Part shown: positions 8,301 to 16,270 of the stretch, piece by piece | Layout: every line of letters begins with the position of its first letter | Numbering within the stretch: position 1 is the stretch's first letter | NCBI GenBank assembly: GCA_021496505.1 | Contig: CP053031.1 | Span: 1,364,001 to 1,428,000, forward strand | DNA length: 64,000 bases | Origin: Thermoleophilia bacterium SCSIO 60948 | GTDB lineage: Bacteria; Actinomycetota; Thermoleophilia; Solirubrobacterales; 70-9 | Direction: 5' to 3' | Program-made: the position numbers and the translations under genes | Notes under the pieces: generated by a model | The model's input: only the letters and a program-made list of their open reading frames with translations | Told to the model about the DNA's origin: nothing | Database searches by the model: none

Positions 8301-9415
8301 GCGCTTCCTCTCGTTGCGATGACGTCCTCGTACACAGCTCGTAGCCGGTTCATCCAAGGGCCGAGCGCGAACTCGTTCTCGTAGCGCTCGCGCCCCGCCG
8401 CGGCGATCGCCCGGCGGCGATCCGGATCGGCGAGCAGGCCCTCGACCAGACCTGCGAGCCCATCGGCCGAGCTCGGATCGGCGAGCAGCAGCCCGTCGAC
8501 GTGGTCCGTGACGATCTCAGGGATCCCGCCGACCGCGCTCGCGACGATGGGCACCCGAGCCGCCATCGCCTCGAGGAGGGTGGTCGGGAAGGCGTCGAAC
8601 TCACTCGGATGGACGAGCACGTCGCTCGCGTCGAGCACCGCCATCGGATCGTCGACGTGCCCAGCGAGGACGATCGCGTCCCGGTGCGGGGTCGCGAGTG
8701 ACTCGATCCGCTCGCGCTCGGGGCCGTCGCCCGCGATCAGCAGACGCAGCCGCGGTCGCGTCGCTCGCAGGCGGCCGATAGCCTCGATCGCCGTCGCGTG
8801 CCCCTTGCCCGGCCGCAGCACCGCGATCATCGACACCACCTCGTCATCGGCGCCGATCCCGAGCCGGGCGCGAAGCGCCGCCCCGGAACCGGCGACGACG
8901 TCGCCGCGGACGCCGTTGTGGACGACCTCGACCCGCTCGGGGCTGTCCCAGCCCGCGGCGAGGTAGGCCTGCCGGGCGGCCTCCGAGACAGCCAGGATGC
9001 GGGCCGCGGTGCGGCGGCGTACGAAGGCCATCAACCGCGTCCGGGCGCGGGCACGCAGCGCCGCGTAGTCCCACCGGACCTCGTGAAGTGTGGAGATCGA
9101 GGGCAGGCCGAGCGAGCGGGCGGCGAGGCCGCCGAAGTGGTCGGCCGTCCCGAGGTGGGTGTGGACGATGTCCGGGCGCTGAGCCGCGATCCGAGCGCTC
9201 AGCCGCCGTACGTCGCCGCGCGAGAACAGGCTGCTCACCGCGACGAGCTCCGGCTCGACGCCTGCCGCCTCGATCCGCGGCCGCATTTCGTCCTCCGCCT
9301 CGAGGTAGGAGACCGAGAGCTCGACCCCGGCGCTCGGCGCGGCGTGAGCGAAGTCCGCGAGCAGGCTCTCCGCGCCGCCGAGCGTGAGCGATGAGATGAC
9401 GGCGTGGACATGCAA
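8297..9415 (-). CDS. Glycosyltransferase family 4 (GT4_CapM-like)
   Basis: A 372-residue GT-B enzyme starting at TTG (HVHAVISSLTLGGAESLLADFA, with the GGAE loop typical of capsular GT4 enzymes). Further signatures are DIVHTHLGTADHFGGLAAR, LAVSEAARQAYLAAGW, VVHNGVRGD, VSMIAVLRPGKGHATAIEA, LLIAGDGPERERIE and EFDAFPTTLLEAMAARVPIVASAVGGIPE, which carries the EX7E motif. It forms a two-gene operon with the downstream glycosyltransferase (TTGA overlap). The family adds hexoses to lipid-linked oligosaccharides; the exact donor is unknown. Confidence 0.9.
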   Translation of the reverse strand: MHVHAVISSLTLGGAESLLADFAHAAPSAGVELSVSYLEAEDEMRPRIEAAGVEPELVAVSSLFSRGDVRRLSARIAAQRPDIVHTHLGTADHFGGLAARSLGLPSISTLHEVRWDYAALRARARTRLMAFVRRRTAARILAVSEAARQAYLAAGWDSPERVEVVHNGVRGDVVAGSGAALRARLGIGADDEVVSMIAVLRPGKGHATAIEAIGRLRATRPRLRLLIAGDGPERERIESLATPHRDAIVLAGHVDDPMAVLDASDVLVHPSEFDAFPTTLLEAMAARVPIVASAVGGIPEIVTDHVDGLLLADPSSADGLAGLVEGLLADPDRRRAIAAAGRERYENEFALGPWMNRLRAVYEDVIATRGSA

Positions 9416-9502
9416 GGCGGCGGGGGAGGGCTTCGTTCGGGGACGGCGGGTCGGGCCGTCGCCGGCCGGGTCGAGCTCCAGACTAGTCGGCGCTCCCGGC
9501 GG

Positions 9503-10876
9503 CTACTGCGCCGGAGCGACGACCTCGAGCTGGCTCTTCCAGTCGACGGCCGTGCGCATGTCGAAGACGTGATGGACGCGGGTGCCGTCGTCCCAGGTCG
9601 GGATGTTGAGCCTCTGGCCGACCGTCGTCCACGGGTCGCGCTTGCCGAAGCTCGTCTGGCTCGAACCGGACTCCACGGTGATGCCCCAGCCGTTGCCGCC
9701 GGTGTCGCCGACGTACATTCCGTACTCGGCCATCGCGTGGAGGATCGTCTTCTTCCACTCGGGCTCGCGCAGGGCGTCGATCTCGGCCGCGGTCATGTCG
9801 AGGACGAAGTGCTGGCCCATCGCCGGCGCGTTGCGGTTCGAGAGCCCGAGATCTGAGCAGGGCCGGCCGGCTGCGCCACCGGTCGCCGGCCAGACGCGCT
9901 CGTCGTTCGTGCACTTGACGACGATGAACAGCGCGTGGTTGATCTCGCCCTCGAGCATCTCCTGCGGGCGGATCACACCGGCGCTGAGGGCGAAGTAGCT
10001 CGCCGTCGCCTGGGCGCCGAGGCCCTTCCCGTCGATCTGGGTGCGGCCGCCGTAGCTGACCGTCAGCGTGCCGCCGCCCGCGGGCTTGTTGCGGACCTGC
10101 CAGAAGTCGTACTCCCAGCCCGTCGCCTGGTCGATGACCGCCATGTGACCGTCGCCGCCTGCCGCCGGCTGGGCCTCGGCGGGGATCCGGACCTGCATTC
10201 CCTCGACGCCGCACGGTCCCCAGGAGGCCGAGTAGGTGCAGCGGACCGTGTAGACCGGGTCGGTCGGCTCGCTGAAGTAGATCGGGTGGTTCCAGTCGTC
10301 GCTCGTGCCGGCGTTGTTCGGGGCGAACTTGTCGGGCCCGGTGCCGGAGAAGCCGATCATGCGGTCGACGATCGAATTCGAGTTCGAGTCGATCGTGTCG
10401 CCGGAACCGACCTCGCTGTTGAACGGGCTGTTGGCGGCGAACGGAGTCCAGCAGGCGGGCGGGGCGCCGCCCTCGCTGAAGCTCGTGAGCGTCGAGACGC
10501 AGCCCGGATCGACCGGCTCCTGGGGCTCGGCCGGCTGCTCGGGATCGACCGGCGGGGTGGGGCGGGGCTCGTACTCGACGGTCAGCTTGCCCGACTGGAT
10601 GCGCTGTCCCTTGCGGACGCGCAGGTTGCGCGTCTCGTCGATCGCGCGGGTGACGCGTTCGACGCGGATGTCGCGCGTCCGCTCGCGCCCGCCGGCGGAG
10701 CGCATGCGGACCGTCGAGCCGCTGACGTCGACCTGCTCGAGCTCGTGGGGAGCGAAGACCATCGCCCGCTTCGTCGTCTGGACCGGGTCGAAGCTGCGGA
10801 TGTCGGCGAGCGACGGCTGCGCGGCCGACATACCGAAGGCGAAGAAGAGTGAGACGAGGTAGGCGATGCGCTTCAC
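9503..10876 (-). CDS. Secreted protein of unknown function
   Basis: A 457-residue exported protein starting at GTG. Residues 1-24 form a signal peptide (KRIAYLVSLFFAFGMSAAQPSLA). Residues about 30-105 are rich in charged beta strands; a Pro-rich linker (EPRPTPPVDPEQPAEPQEP) follows, and a C-terminal domain of about 330 residues begins near CWTPFAANSPFN. That domain is rich in Trp, Gly, Asn and Asp, with paired histidines (DWNHPIYF, GDGHMAVID, EINHALFIVVKC), and looks like a secreted beta-rich carbohydrate-active or carbohydrate-binding fold. I cannot name the family. Its place between glycosyltransferases and a flippase suggests a role on the exported polysaccharide. Confidence 0.65.
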   Translation of the reverse strand: MKRIAYLVSLFFAFGMSAAQPSLADIRSFDPVQTTKRAMVFAPHELEQVDVSGSTVRMRSAGGRERTRDIRVERVTRAIDETRNLRVRKGQRIQSGKLTVEYEPRPTPPVDPEQPAEPQEPVDPGCVSTLTSFSEGGAPPACWTPFAANSPFNSEVGSGDTIDSNSNSIVDRMIGFSGTGPDKFAPNNAGTSDDWNHPIYFSEPTDPVYTVRCTYSASWGPCGVEGMQVRIPAEAQPAAGGDGHMAVIDQATGWEYDFWQVRNKPAGGGTLTVSYGGRTQIDGKGLGAQATASYFALSAGVIRPQEMLEGEINHALFIVVKCTNDERVWPATGGAAGRPCSDLGLSNRNAPAMGQHFVLDMTAAEIDALREPEWKKTILHAMAEYGMYVGDTGGNGWGITVESGSSQTSFGKRDPWTTVGQRLNIPTWDDGTRVHHVFDMRTAVDWKSQLEVVAPAQ

Positions 10877-10988
10877 GCCCCCGCTATCGGGCTCTGGGGG
10901 CCGGGCTTGTCGCTCGGCGCCCCGGAATGGACGCTTGTCCTACGCCAGCGGGGGTCCTGTCGGGTTGCTCGGGGTCCGGATGCGTCGC

Positions 10989-12494
10989 CTATGCGATCAC
11001 ATCGGTCTCACGGGATCCTAAGGCGCCCGGAGGCGCGGGGTCCGCGGGTCCCGAGGCCGGCCGCCGGATGCGCTCGCGCACATAGGTGATGAGCTGCGGG
11101 GCCATGACCCGCACGGCGAGCACGAAGGCGGCGGCGCCCGCGACGCCTCCGGCCAGGAGCGCCAGCCACGGCGAGTCGATCAGCAGCGCCGCGGCGCCGA
11201 CCGGGATCGCCATCACGACGCTCGCGGTGACCGGGACGACGAGCGCACCGAGCCATTCGCGGGCCCGGACGTCCAGCATCCGCGTGGCGATGAGAAGCGA
11301 GACGAGCTCGGCAGCCCCGGCGACCGCCGCCTGGCAGGCTGCGACGACCTCGATCCCGAGGTCGGCGAACGCGATCAGCAGGCCGACGATCACCGCGAGC
11401 CTGACGAGGGCCAGCCCGAACAGGATCGACGCGCGCCCGGTCGCCTTCAGCATCTGGCCCCCCGGTGTCCCGAGCGCGATCGTCAGCGCGTAGATCGACA
11501 GGATCTGCATCACCACGACCGAGTCGGCCCACTGGCTGCCGAACAGCGCGATCACGAACGGCTCGGCCAGCAGGACGAGCCCGACGGCGACCGGGATCGT
11601 GATCAGGGCCGTGTAGCGGAACGTGGTCATGAAGACCGGGCCGCGGTCGGCGGGCGCGACGGCCGACATCGCCGGGAACAGGACCTGGCCGGCGACGTTC
11701 GAGATGTTGAGGACGATCAGCTCGGGCAGCCGGAAGGCGAGCGTGTAGAGGCCGAGGGCCGCGCTGCCCAGCAGCTTGCCGATGAACATGTAGTCGACGT
11801 TCGAGATCACCGCCGCCGTCAGGTTCAGCCCGGTGATCGCCCCGCCGAAGCCGATCATCCCGCGCAGCATGTCCCCGCTGAAGCGTGGCCTCGGCCGCCA
11901 CTCGACCACTACCCAGATCGCGATCACGAGCGCCAGGGTGCCGAGCAGGTAGCCGATGACGAGGCTCCAGGCCCCGAAGCCGAGCAGCGCGAGGACGATG
12001 CCGGCCGTGGCCCGCACGATGACGTCCGCGAACTCGGCGATCGTCCGTCCCTTGAAGTCGAGGCGCCGCTGCGCGAGCGCGTAGTGGGTGGTTCCGAGTG
12101 AGCGCAGCAGGAAGTTGCCGCCGAGCGCCGCCGCGATCCCGACGAGCTCGGGCTCGCTGAAGAAATCGGCCAGGAACGGGCCCATCGCAGCGATGACGAC
12201 GGTGAGGACGGCCCCGATCGTGACCGTGCTGATGAACACCGTGTCGGCGCGCCGGTCGAGGTCCTCGTCCGGCGCGATCACGAGCGCGGGCCCGAGCCCG
12301 AAGTCGACCGCGAGGTCGAGCAGGCCGATGAAGGTCAGCGCCAGGGCGACGAGGCCGAACTCCTCCGGCGCCAGGAGTCGGGCCAGGACCGCGGTCGAGA
12401 CGAGCACGAGCAACCGCCCGCCGGCATACGAGCCGTAGGCCCACGCCATACCGCGCAGCGTGCGTCCGCCGATCCCCGCTGCGCTCTCTGACAC
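10989..12494 (-). CDS. wzx: Wzx-type polysaccharide flippase (MOP superfamily)
   Basis: A 501-residue integral membrane protein with about 12-14 hydrophobic helices. It begins GRTLRGMAWAYGSYAGGRLLVLVSTAVLARLLAPEEFGLVAL, the hallmark opening of the Polysacc_synt/MOP flippases, and repeats the pattern later (GFGAWSLVIGYLLGTLALV, GGQMLKATGRASILFG). These proteins move undecaprenyl-linked repeat units across the membrane. It starts at GTG (12494) with a TATAGA box ending 7 nt before it, so the mRNA is probably leaderless. The gene is divergent from the polymerase at 12575. A second flippase lies at 21948. Confidence 0.9.
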   Translation of the reverse strand: MSESAAGIGGRTLRGMAWAYGSYAGGRLLVLVSTAVLARLLAPEEFGLVALALTFIGLLDLAVDFGLGPALVIAPDEDLDRRADTVFISTVTIGAVLTVVIAAMGPFLADFFSEPELVGIAAALGGNFLLRSLGTTHYALAQRRLDFKGRTIAEFADVIVRATAGIVLALLGFGAWSLVIGYLLGTLALVIAIWVVVEWRPRPRFSGDMLRGMIGFGGAITGLNLTAAVISNVDYMFIGKLLGSAALGLYTLAFRLPELIVLNISNVAGQVLFPAMSAVAPADRGPVFMTTFRYTALITIPVAVGLVLLAEPFVIALFGSQWADSVVVMQILSIYALTIALGTPGGQMLKATGRASILFGLALVRLAVIVGLLIAFADLGIEVVAACQAAVAGAAELVSLLIATRMLDVRAREWLGALVVPVTASVVMAIPVGAAALLIDSPWLALLAGGVAGAAAFVLAVRVMAPQLITYVRERIRRPASGPADPAPPGALGSRETDVIA

Positions 12495-12554
12495 CCAGGC
12501 ATCTATAGCGCCGCTCGCCTGCGCCGGGGCCCGCCGTAAGATCGCCGGGCGCCG

Positions 12555-12575
12555 ATGACCGCTACGAGCACCTGA
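12555..12575 (+). CDS. Six-codon upstream ORF coupled to the polymerase gene
   Basis: The reading ATG ACC GCT ACG AGC ACC TGA (peptide MTATST) ends in TGATG, whose ATG is the start of the O-antigen polymerase gene. A TAAGAT box at 12537-12542 could be the -10 element, placing the transcription start near this upstream ATG, whereas the polymerase ATG has no Shine-Dalgarno sequence. Translation of the polymerase may therefore depend on termination-reinitiation at the mini-ORF. Chance occurrence is possible; no conservation data are available. Confidence 0.35.
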   Translation: MTATST

Positions 12576-13957
12576 TGGCGGTCGTCGCCGCCGAGCCGCC
12601 GCGCCGCGCTAGCGCCTGGTCGACGACCGCGTTCGCGGCCGCGATCGGGCTGGCCGCTGCCGTCGTGGTCGCGGCGGCGCTCACGCGTGGGGTCGAGCTC
12701 GGCGTCGCGATCCTCCTCGGCAGCCTGTTCGTGCCCGTCGCGCTGTTCAACCTGCCGCTGGCGGCCGCGCTGTGGCTGCCGTTGATGTTCGTGGAGCGTG
12801 TTCCCGCCGTCGGCCTCGGGGTCACGGGGCTCGGGCTGATCGTCGTCGGTGCGTGGACGCTGGCGGTGAGCCGCCGTCGTGGCGCGCTCGCCGCCCAGTT
12901 CGCGCGCTTCCCCGCGGTTTGGCTCGCCGTCGCCGCATTGCTGTCGTGGCTGACGCTGTCCGTCGCGTGGGCGGCGGATCCGGCGCTCGTGCTCGTCGAC
13001 GTCTGGAACTGGTGGGTCGCCGCACTGCTGATGGTGATCGTCGTCGGCGTCGTCAACTCCGAGCGCCACGCCCGCTGGGTGGCGGTCGCGTTCGTCGTCG
13101 GCGCGGCGCTGTCGGTCATCGCGGGCCTGGTCCCGGGTGCCGTCGCGCCGGTCGAGGGCCTCGAGGCGGGCAGGTTCTCGGGCTCGTTCGGAGACCCGAA
13201 CTATCTCGCCGCCGGGCTCGTGCCCGCGCTGGCCATCGCGGCTGCGCTCTACGCGTCCGAGCGCTCCCCGGCGCTGAGGGCGATGCTCGTGGCGACGTCG
13301 ATGGTGCTGCTCGTCGCGACGATCGCGACCGGCTCGAGGGGAGGCCTGCTCGCGATCGCCGCGGCGCTGATCGTCGCGCTGGTCCTGTTGCCTCGGGCCC
13401 GCGCCCGGATCGCCGTCGCCGCGATCGCCGCGATCGCGCTAGCCGGTGCCTGGATCACGATCAGCTCCCCCGAGACGATCGATCGCGTGCGCTCGTTCGA
13501 CACGAACACGGGCCGCGAGGACCTCTGGGTGGTCGCCTGGCGGGTCGCCGAGGACAACCCGGGCGTCGGCGTCGGCGTCAACAACTTCCGTGAGGTCTCG
13601 CCCGACTACGTCCGCCAGCCAGGCAGTCTCGAGCGCTCCGACCTGATCATCCGCGAGCCGACGCTGGTCCACAACGTGTATCTGCAGCAGTTCGCCGAGA
13701 CCGGGATCGTCGGATTGGTCCTGCTCCTCGCTCTCGTCGTAGCCGTGCTCGCGGCGACCTTCTCGGCGGCGCGCTCGTTCGCCCGCCGCGGGCGCGAGAC
13801 GATGTCGAATCTCTCGCTGGCGGTCCTGCTCGGGCAGGTCTCGATCCTCACCGCCTCGTTCTTCCTCTCGAACGGCTACGACAAGCGGATCTGGTTCCTG
13901 TTCGCGATCGGCGTCGGGCTCGCAGGGCTCGCGCGCCGGGAAGAGGGAGCGAGATGA
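12575..13957 (+). CDS. wzy: O-antigen ligase/polymerase family protein (Wzy-like)
   Basis: A 460-residue membrane protein with about 11-12 helices. The Wzy_C/O-antigen ligase signature is present: TIATGSRGGLLAIAAALIVA (the GSRGG loop) followed by a large extracytoplasmic loop with NTGREDLW and NPGVGVGVNNF, then LVHNVYLQQFAETGIVGLVL, the conserved H-N-x-Y-L-x-x-x-x-E-x-G segment. It would polymerise flipped repeat units or ligate a finished chain on the outer face of the membrane. The 3' end overlaps the Wzz-like gene (ATGA), pairing polymerase with chain-length regulator. Two relatives are in the window (26498-27967, 40602-42611). Confidence 0.87.
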   Translation: MAVVAAEPPRRASAWSTTAFAAAIGLAAAVVVAAALTRGVELGVAILLGSLFVPVALFNLPLAAALWLPLMFVERVPAVGLGVTGLGLIVVGAWTLAVSRRRGALAAQFARFPAVWLAVAALLSWLTLSVAWAADPALVLVDVWNWWVAALLMVIVVGVVNSERHARWVAVAFVVGAALSVIAGLVPGAVAPVEGLEAGRFSGSFGDPNYLAAGLVPALAIAAALYASERSPALRAMLVATSMVLLVATIATGSRGGLLAIAAALIVALVLLPRARARIAVAAIAAIALAGAWITISSPETIDRVRSFDTNTGREDLWVVAWRVAEDNPGVGVGVNNFREVSPDYVRQPGSLERSDLIIREPTLVHNVYLQQFAETGIVGLVLLLALVVAVLAATFSAARSFARRGRETMSNLSLAVLLGQVSILTASFFLSNGYDKRIWFLFAIGVGLAGLARREEGAR

Positions 13958-15384
13958 GCGCACGCCCCCAGGGCCCCACGGGTCTCGAGGCCGACCGTCC
14001 CGACGCGCCGGCCGAGGCGATCCGCGAGCTCCTGTCCGTGTTGCGGCGCAGGATCTGGCTGGCGCTTGCGGTGGCGCTGGCGTGCGTCGGAGCGAGCTTC
14101 GCCTTCCTCAGCGTGCGGACCGTCAGCTACGAGTCCGGTGCGCAACTGCTCGTGACACCGCTGCCTCCCGTCGACGAGACGTTCGTCGGGATCCCGGTGC
14201 TCCGAGCCGTCGGCCCCGACGCCGCGCGCCCGACACTGACGATGGCGAATCTGATCGACACGGCGGCGATCGACCGAGCCGCCGCCCGGGCGAGCGGTGT
14301 CACGGAGGCCGAGGTAGAGGCCGCGATCGACATCGAGGTCGTCGAGGGCAGCGACGTGATCGCGGTCACCGCGACGGCCTCCTCGCCCGAGGTGGCGGCC
14401 GACATCGCCAACGCCTATGTCGAGGCCGTGATCGACGTCCGCGGCGAGCTGGTCGACGATGCCCTCGAGGCCAGGGTCGAGGCCCTGAGCTCGCGACTCG
14501 AGGACGAGGCGTTCGCCGACCCGACCGAGCAGGCTGAGCTCGAGTCCAGGGTCGCCACGCTTCGCAGCGCGATCGACGGCGGGGACCCGACGCTCTCGAT
14601 CGCCCGCGAGGCGACCGTGCCGACCGCGCCGATCGAGGACCCGCCATGGATGGTCCTCGCCGCCGCCGTGATCCTCGGGTGCGTCCTCGGCGCGGCGACC
14701 GCACTGCTTCGCGAGCGAATCGGGTCTGACCGCACGCTCGGTCAGGCTGCCGCGCTCGAAGGGCTCTCGGTCGAGGTGATGGGGAGGGTCAGGCCGCGCG
14801 ACGACCGCTCCGGGGTCCGGTCGGCAGGAATCCAGGCGCTTCGCCGGCGGGTCGAGATCGCCCGCCAGCACCGCGCCGGACCCCGCACGATCGTGGTCGC
14901 CGCCTCGGGGGTCGGCACGGTCCTCGGCTCCGCCGGCTCCGAGCTGGCGATCGCCCTGGCGCGGGCGGGGTCGGAGGTCGTCGTGATCCCGACCGTCGCC
15001 GGCGGCCACGGCTCGGGGACGGACGCCCCGGATCTGCTCGACGTTGTGATGGGCGAGCCGATCGAGAGCGCGCTGCGCGCCGACGCCTCGCAGCCCGGTC
15101 TCCTGCGCCTCGCTCCTCCGAGCGAGGCCGACGCGAGTCACCTCGACGGCCTCGGCGAGCAGCTCGGAGAGGTCATCGCGGCGGCCGAGCGGGTCGCCGA
15201 CTGGGTCGTGATCGAGACCGAGTCGCTGCTCGACGGGATCGGCGCGCTGCTCTTCGCGCCGTTCGCCGATCAGCTGTTGCTCGCGCTCGACCCGGCCGAG
15301 CTGACCGAGGAGGCGAGCGCGGTGCTCGGCGATCGTGTCTCCGTCGCCCGAGGGTCGACGGAGGTCGGGCTCATCCTGCCGTGA
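13954..15384 (+). CDS. wzz: Wzz-type chain-length determinant with degenerate kinase-like domain
   Basis: A 476-residue protein. The N-terminal half is a Wzz domain: a cytoplasmic stub, a helix at about residues 32-52 (IWLALAVALACVGASFAFLS), an extracytoplasmic alpha/beta region (YESGAQLLVTPLPPVDET) and a second helix near 230 (WMVLAAAVILGCVLGAATAL). The C-terminal half is laid out like a BY-kinase, but at the Walker A position it reads VVAASGVGTVLGSAGSELA, without the GK[ST] of a P-loop, and it lacks a tyrosine tail. It is thus probably a non-catalytic partner controlling chain length with the polymerase it overlaps (ATGA). Compare the complete copies at 16271 and 30017. Confidence 0.82.
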   Translation: MSARPQGPTGLEADRPDAPAEAIRELLSVLRRRIWLALAVALACVGASFAFLSVRTVSYESGAQLLVTPLPPVDETFVGIPVLRAVGPDAARPTLTMANLIDTAAIDRAAARASGVTEAEVEAAIDIEVVEGSDVIAVTATASSPEVAADIANAYVEAVIDVRGELVDDALEARVEALSSRLEDEAFADPTEQAELESRVATLRSAIDGGDPTLSIAREATVPTAPIEDPPWMVLAAAVILGCVLGAATALLRERIGSDRTLGQAAALEGLSVEVMGRVRPRDDRSGVRSAGIQALRRRVEIARQHRAGPRTIVVAASGVGTVLGSAGSELAIALARAGSEVVVIPTVAGGHGSGTDAPDLLDVVMGEPIESALRADASQPGLLRLAPPSEADASHLDGLGEQLGEVIAAAERVADWVVIETESLLDGIGALLFAPFADQLLLALDPAELTEEASAVLGDRVSVARGSTEVGLILP

Positions 15385-16204
15385 CGTTCTGCCCGCGGGC
15401 GGTCGCGCCCGCGCCGCGCCGGGTTCGCACCCTCTGGAGGGCGTTCCAGCTCCCGGCACCACGGGCATAGAGCCAGCCCTTGACCATCATCCGGCTGGGG
15501 CTGTCGGACCGGTAGACGCCGAGCCGTGGCCAGCGCAGTGGGTTTGTCGCCATCGCCATCGAGGTCTCGTCGGAGAGCGCGGCCGCGGCGCGGTAACCGG
15601 CTCGCGCCACGGCAGCTTCGGCCTCGTCGTCGACGAGGCCGAACGGATAGGCGAAGGAGGTGCACTCGGCGTCGATCTGCTCCTCGACGTCCGCCTTGCT
15701 GCCCGCGATCTCATCGTCGAGACGACCGCGGTCGCCGACGAGGGTGAGCTTCGGATGCGTCCGCGTGTGGGCGCCGAGCTCCCAGCCGAAACGGTGCAGC
15801 GATCGCAGCTCGTCCCACGACGCCGAGGAGAGCTCGTTCGCGAAGCGTTCTTTCCAGTGGTCGATCTCGGGCCACGACCTGGCCTCCTGGAAGGCGGCCG
15901 ACTTCGAGGTCGGTACGAACACCGTCGCGGTCATCTCGAGCTCGTCGAGGATCGGCTTCGCGAGCTCGACGACCGAGCGGTAGGCGTCATCGAAGGTGAT
16001 CGCCATGAAGCGTCCGGGCGCGGTGCCGGTCACGGCCTCGGTGAAGGTCGTGGAGGCGAAGCCCTGGCGCCGGAAGCGCTTGAGCTGGGCGCGCAGGGAC
16101 TCGGGACGGACGGCCATGGCGGCCGGCCAGTCTTCGCTCACCGCGTGGTAGCAGAGGACGAGAACCTGACGCTCGCGCCGGTGATTGTGAGACGCGCCGG
16201 ACAT
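15371..16204 (-). CDS. Polysaccharide deacetylase (carbohydrate esterase 4)
   Basis: A 277-residue NodB-fold protein. VLVLCYHAVSEDWPAAM opens the fold, MAITFDDAYRSVVELA carries the metal-binding/catalytic Asp pair, WELGAHTRTHPKLT gives the H-x(3)-H metal site, and CTSFAYPFG matches motif 3 (R/FAYPFG). Such enzymes remove N-acetyl groups from cell-surface or exported polysaccharides. There is no obvious signal peptide, so it may act on lipid-linked intermediates or leave by another route. It is paralogous to the gene at 28010-28810, with the same CYHA(V/I)S(E/D)(D/G)WP opening. Its 3' end overlaps the Wzz-like gene convergently by 14 bp. Confidence 0.9.
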   Translation of the reverse strand: MSGASHNHRRERQVLVLCYHAVSEDWPAAMAVRPESLRAQLKRFRRQGFASTTFTEAVTGTAPGRFMAITFDDAYRSVVELAKPILDELEMTATVFVPTSKSAAFQEARSWPEIDHWKERFANELSSASWDELRSLHRFGWELGAHTRTHPKLTLVGDRGRLDDEIAGSKADVEEQIDAECTSFAYPFGLVDDEAEAAVARAGYRAAAALSDETSMAMATNPLRWPRLGVYRSDSPSRMMVKGWLYARGAGSWNALQRVRTRRGAGATARGQNVTAG

Positions 16205-16217
16205 CGTTCCGATCTAT

Positions 16218-16234
16218 CGATCGGAAACCGATCG
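16218..16234. promoter_or_regulatory. Perfect inverted repeat upstream of the deacetylase
   Basis: CGATCGG-AAA-CCGATCG, a perfect 7-bp inverted repeat with a 3-bp centre, lies 13 bp before the ATG of the deacetylase (minus strand) and overlaps its likely -10 element (ATAGAT on the minus strand, 7 nt before the ATG). A repressor site is a reasonable guess. The cognate regulator is unknown. Confidence 0.4.
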
Positions 16235-16270
16235 TACTTTAGGTCCGCAAACGCACCGGGTGGGCGGTGC

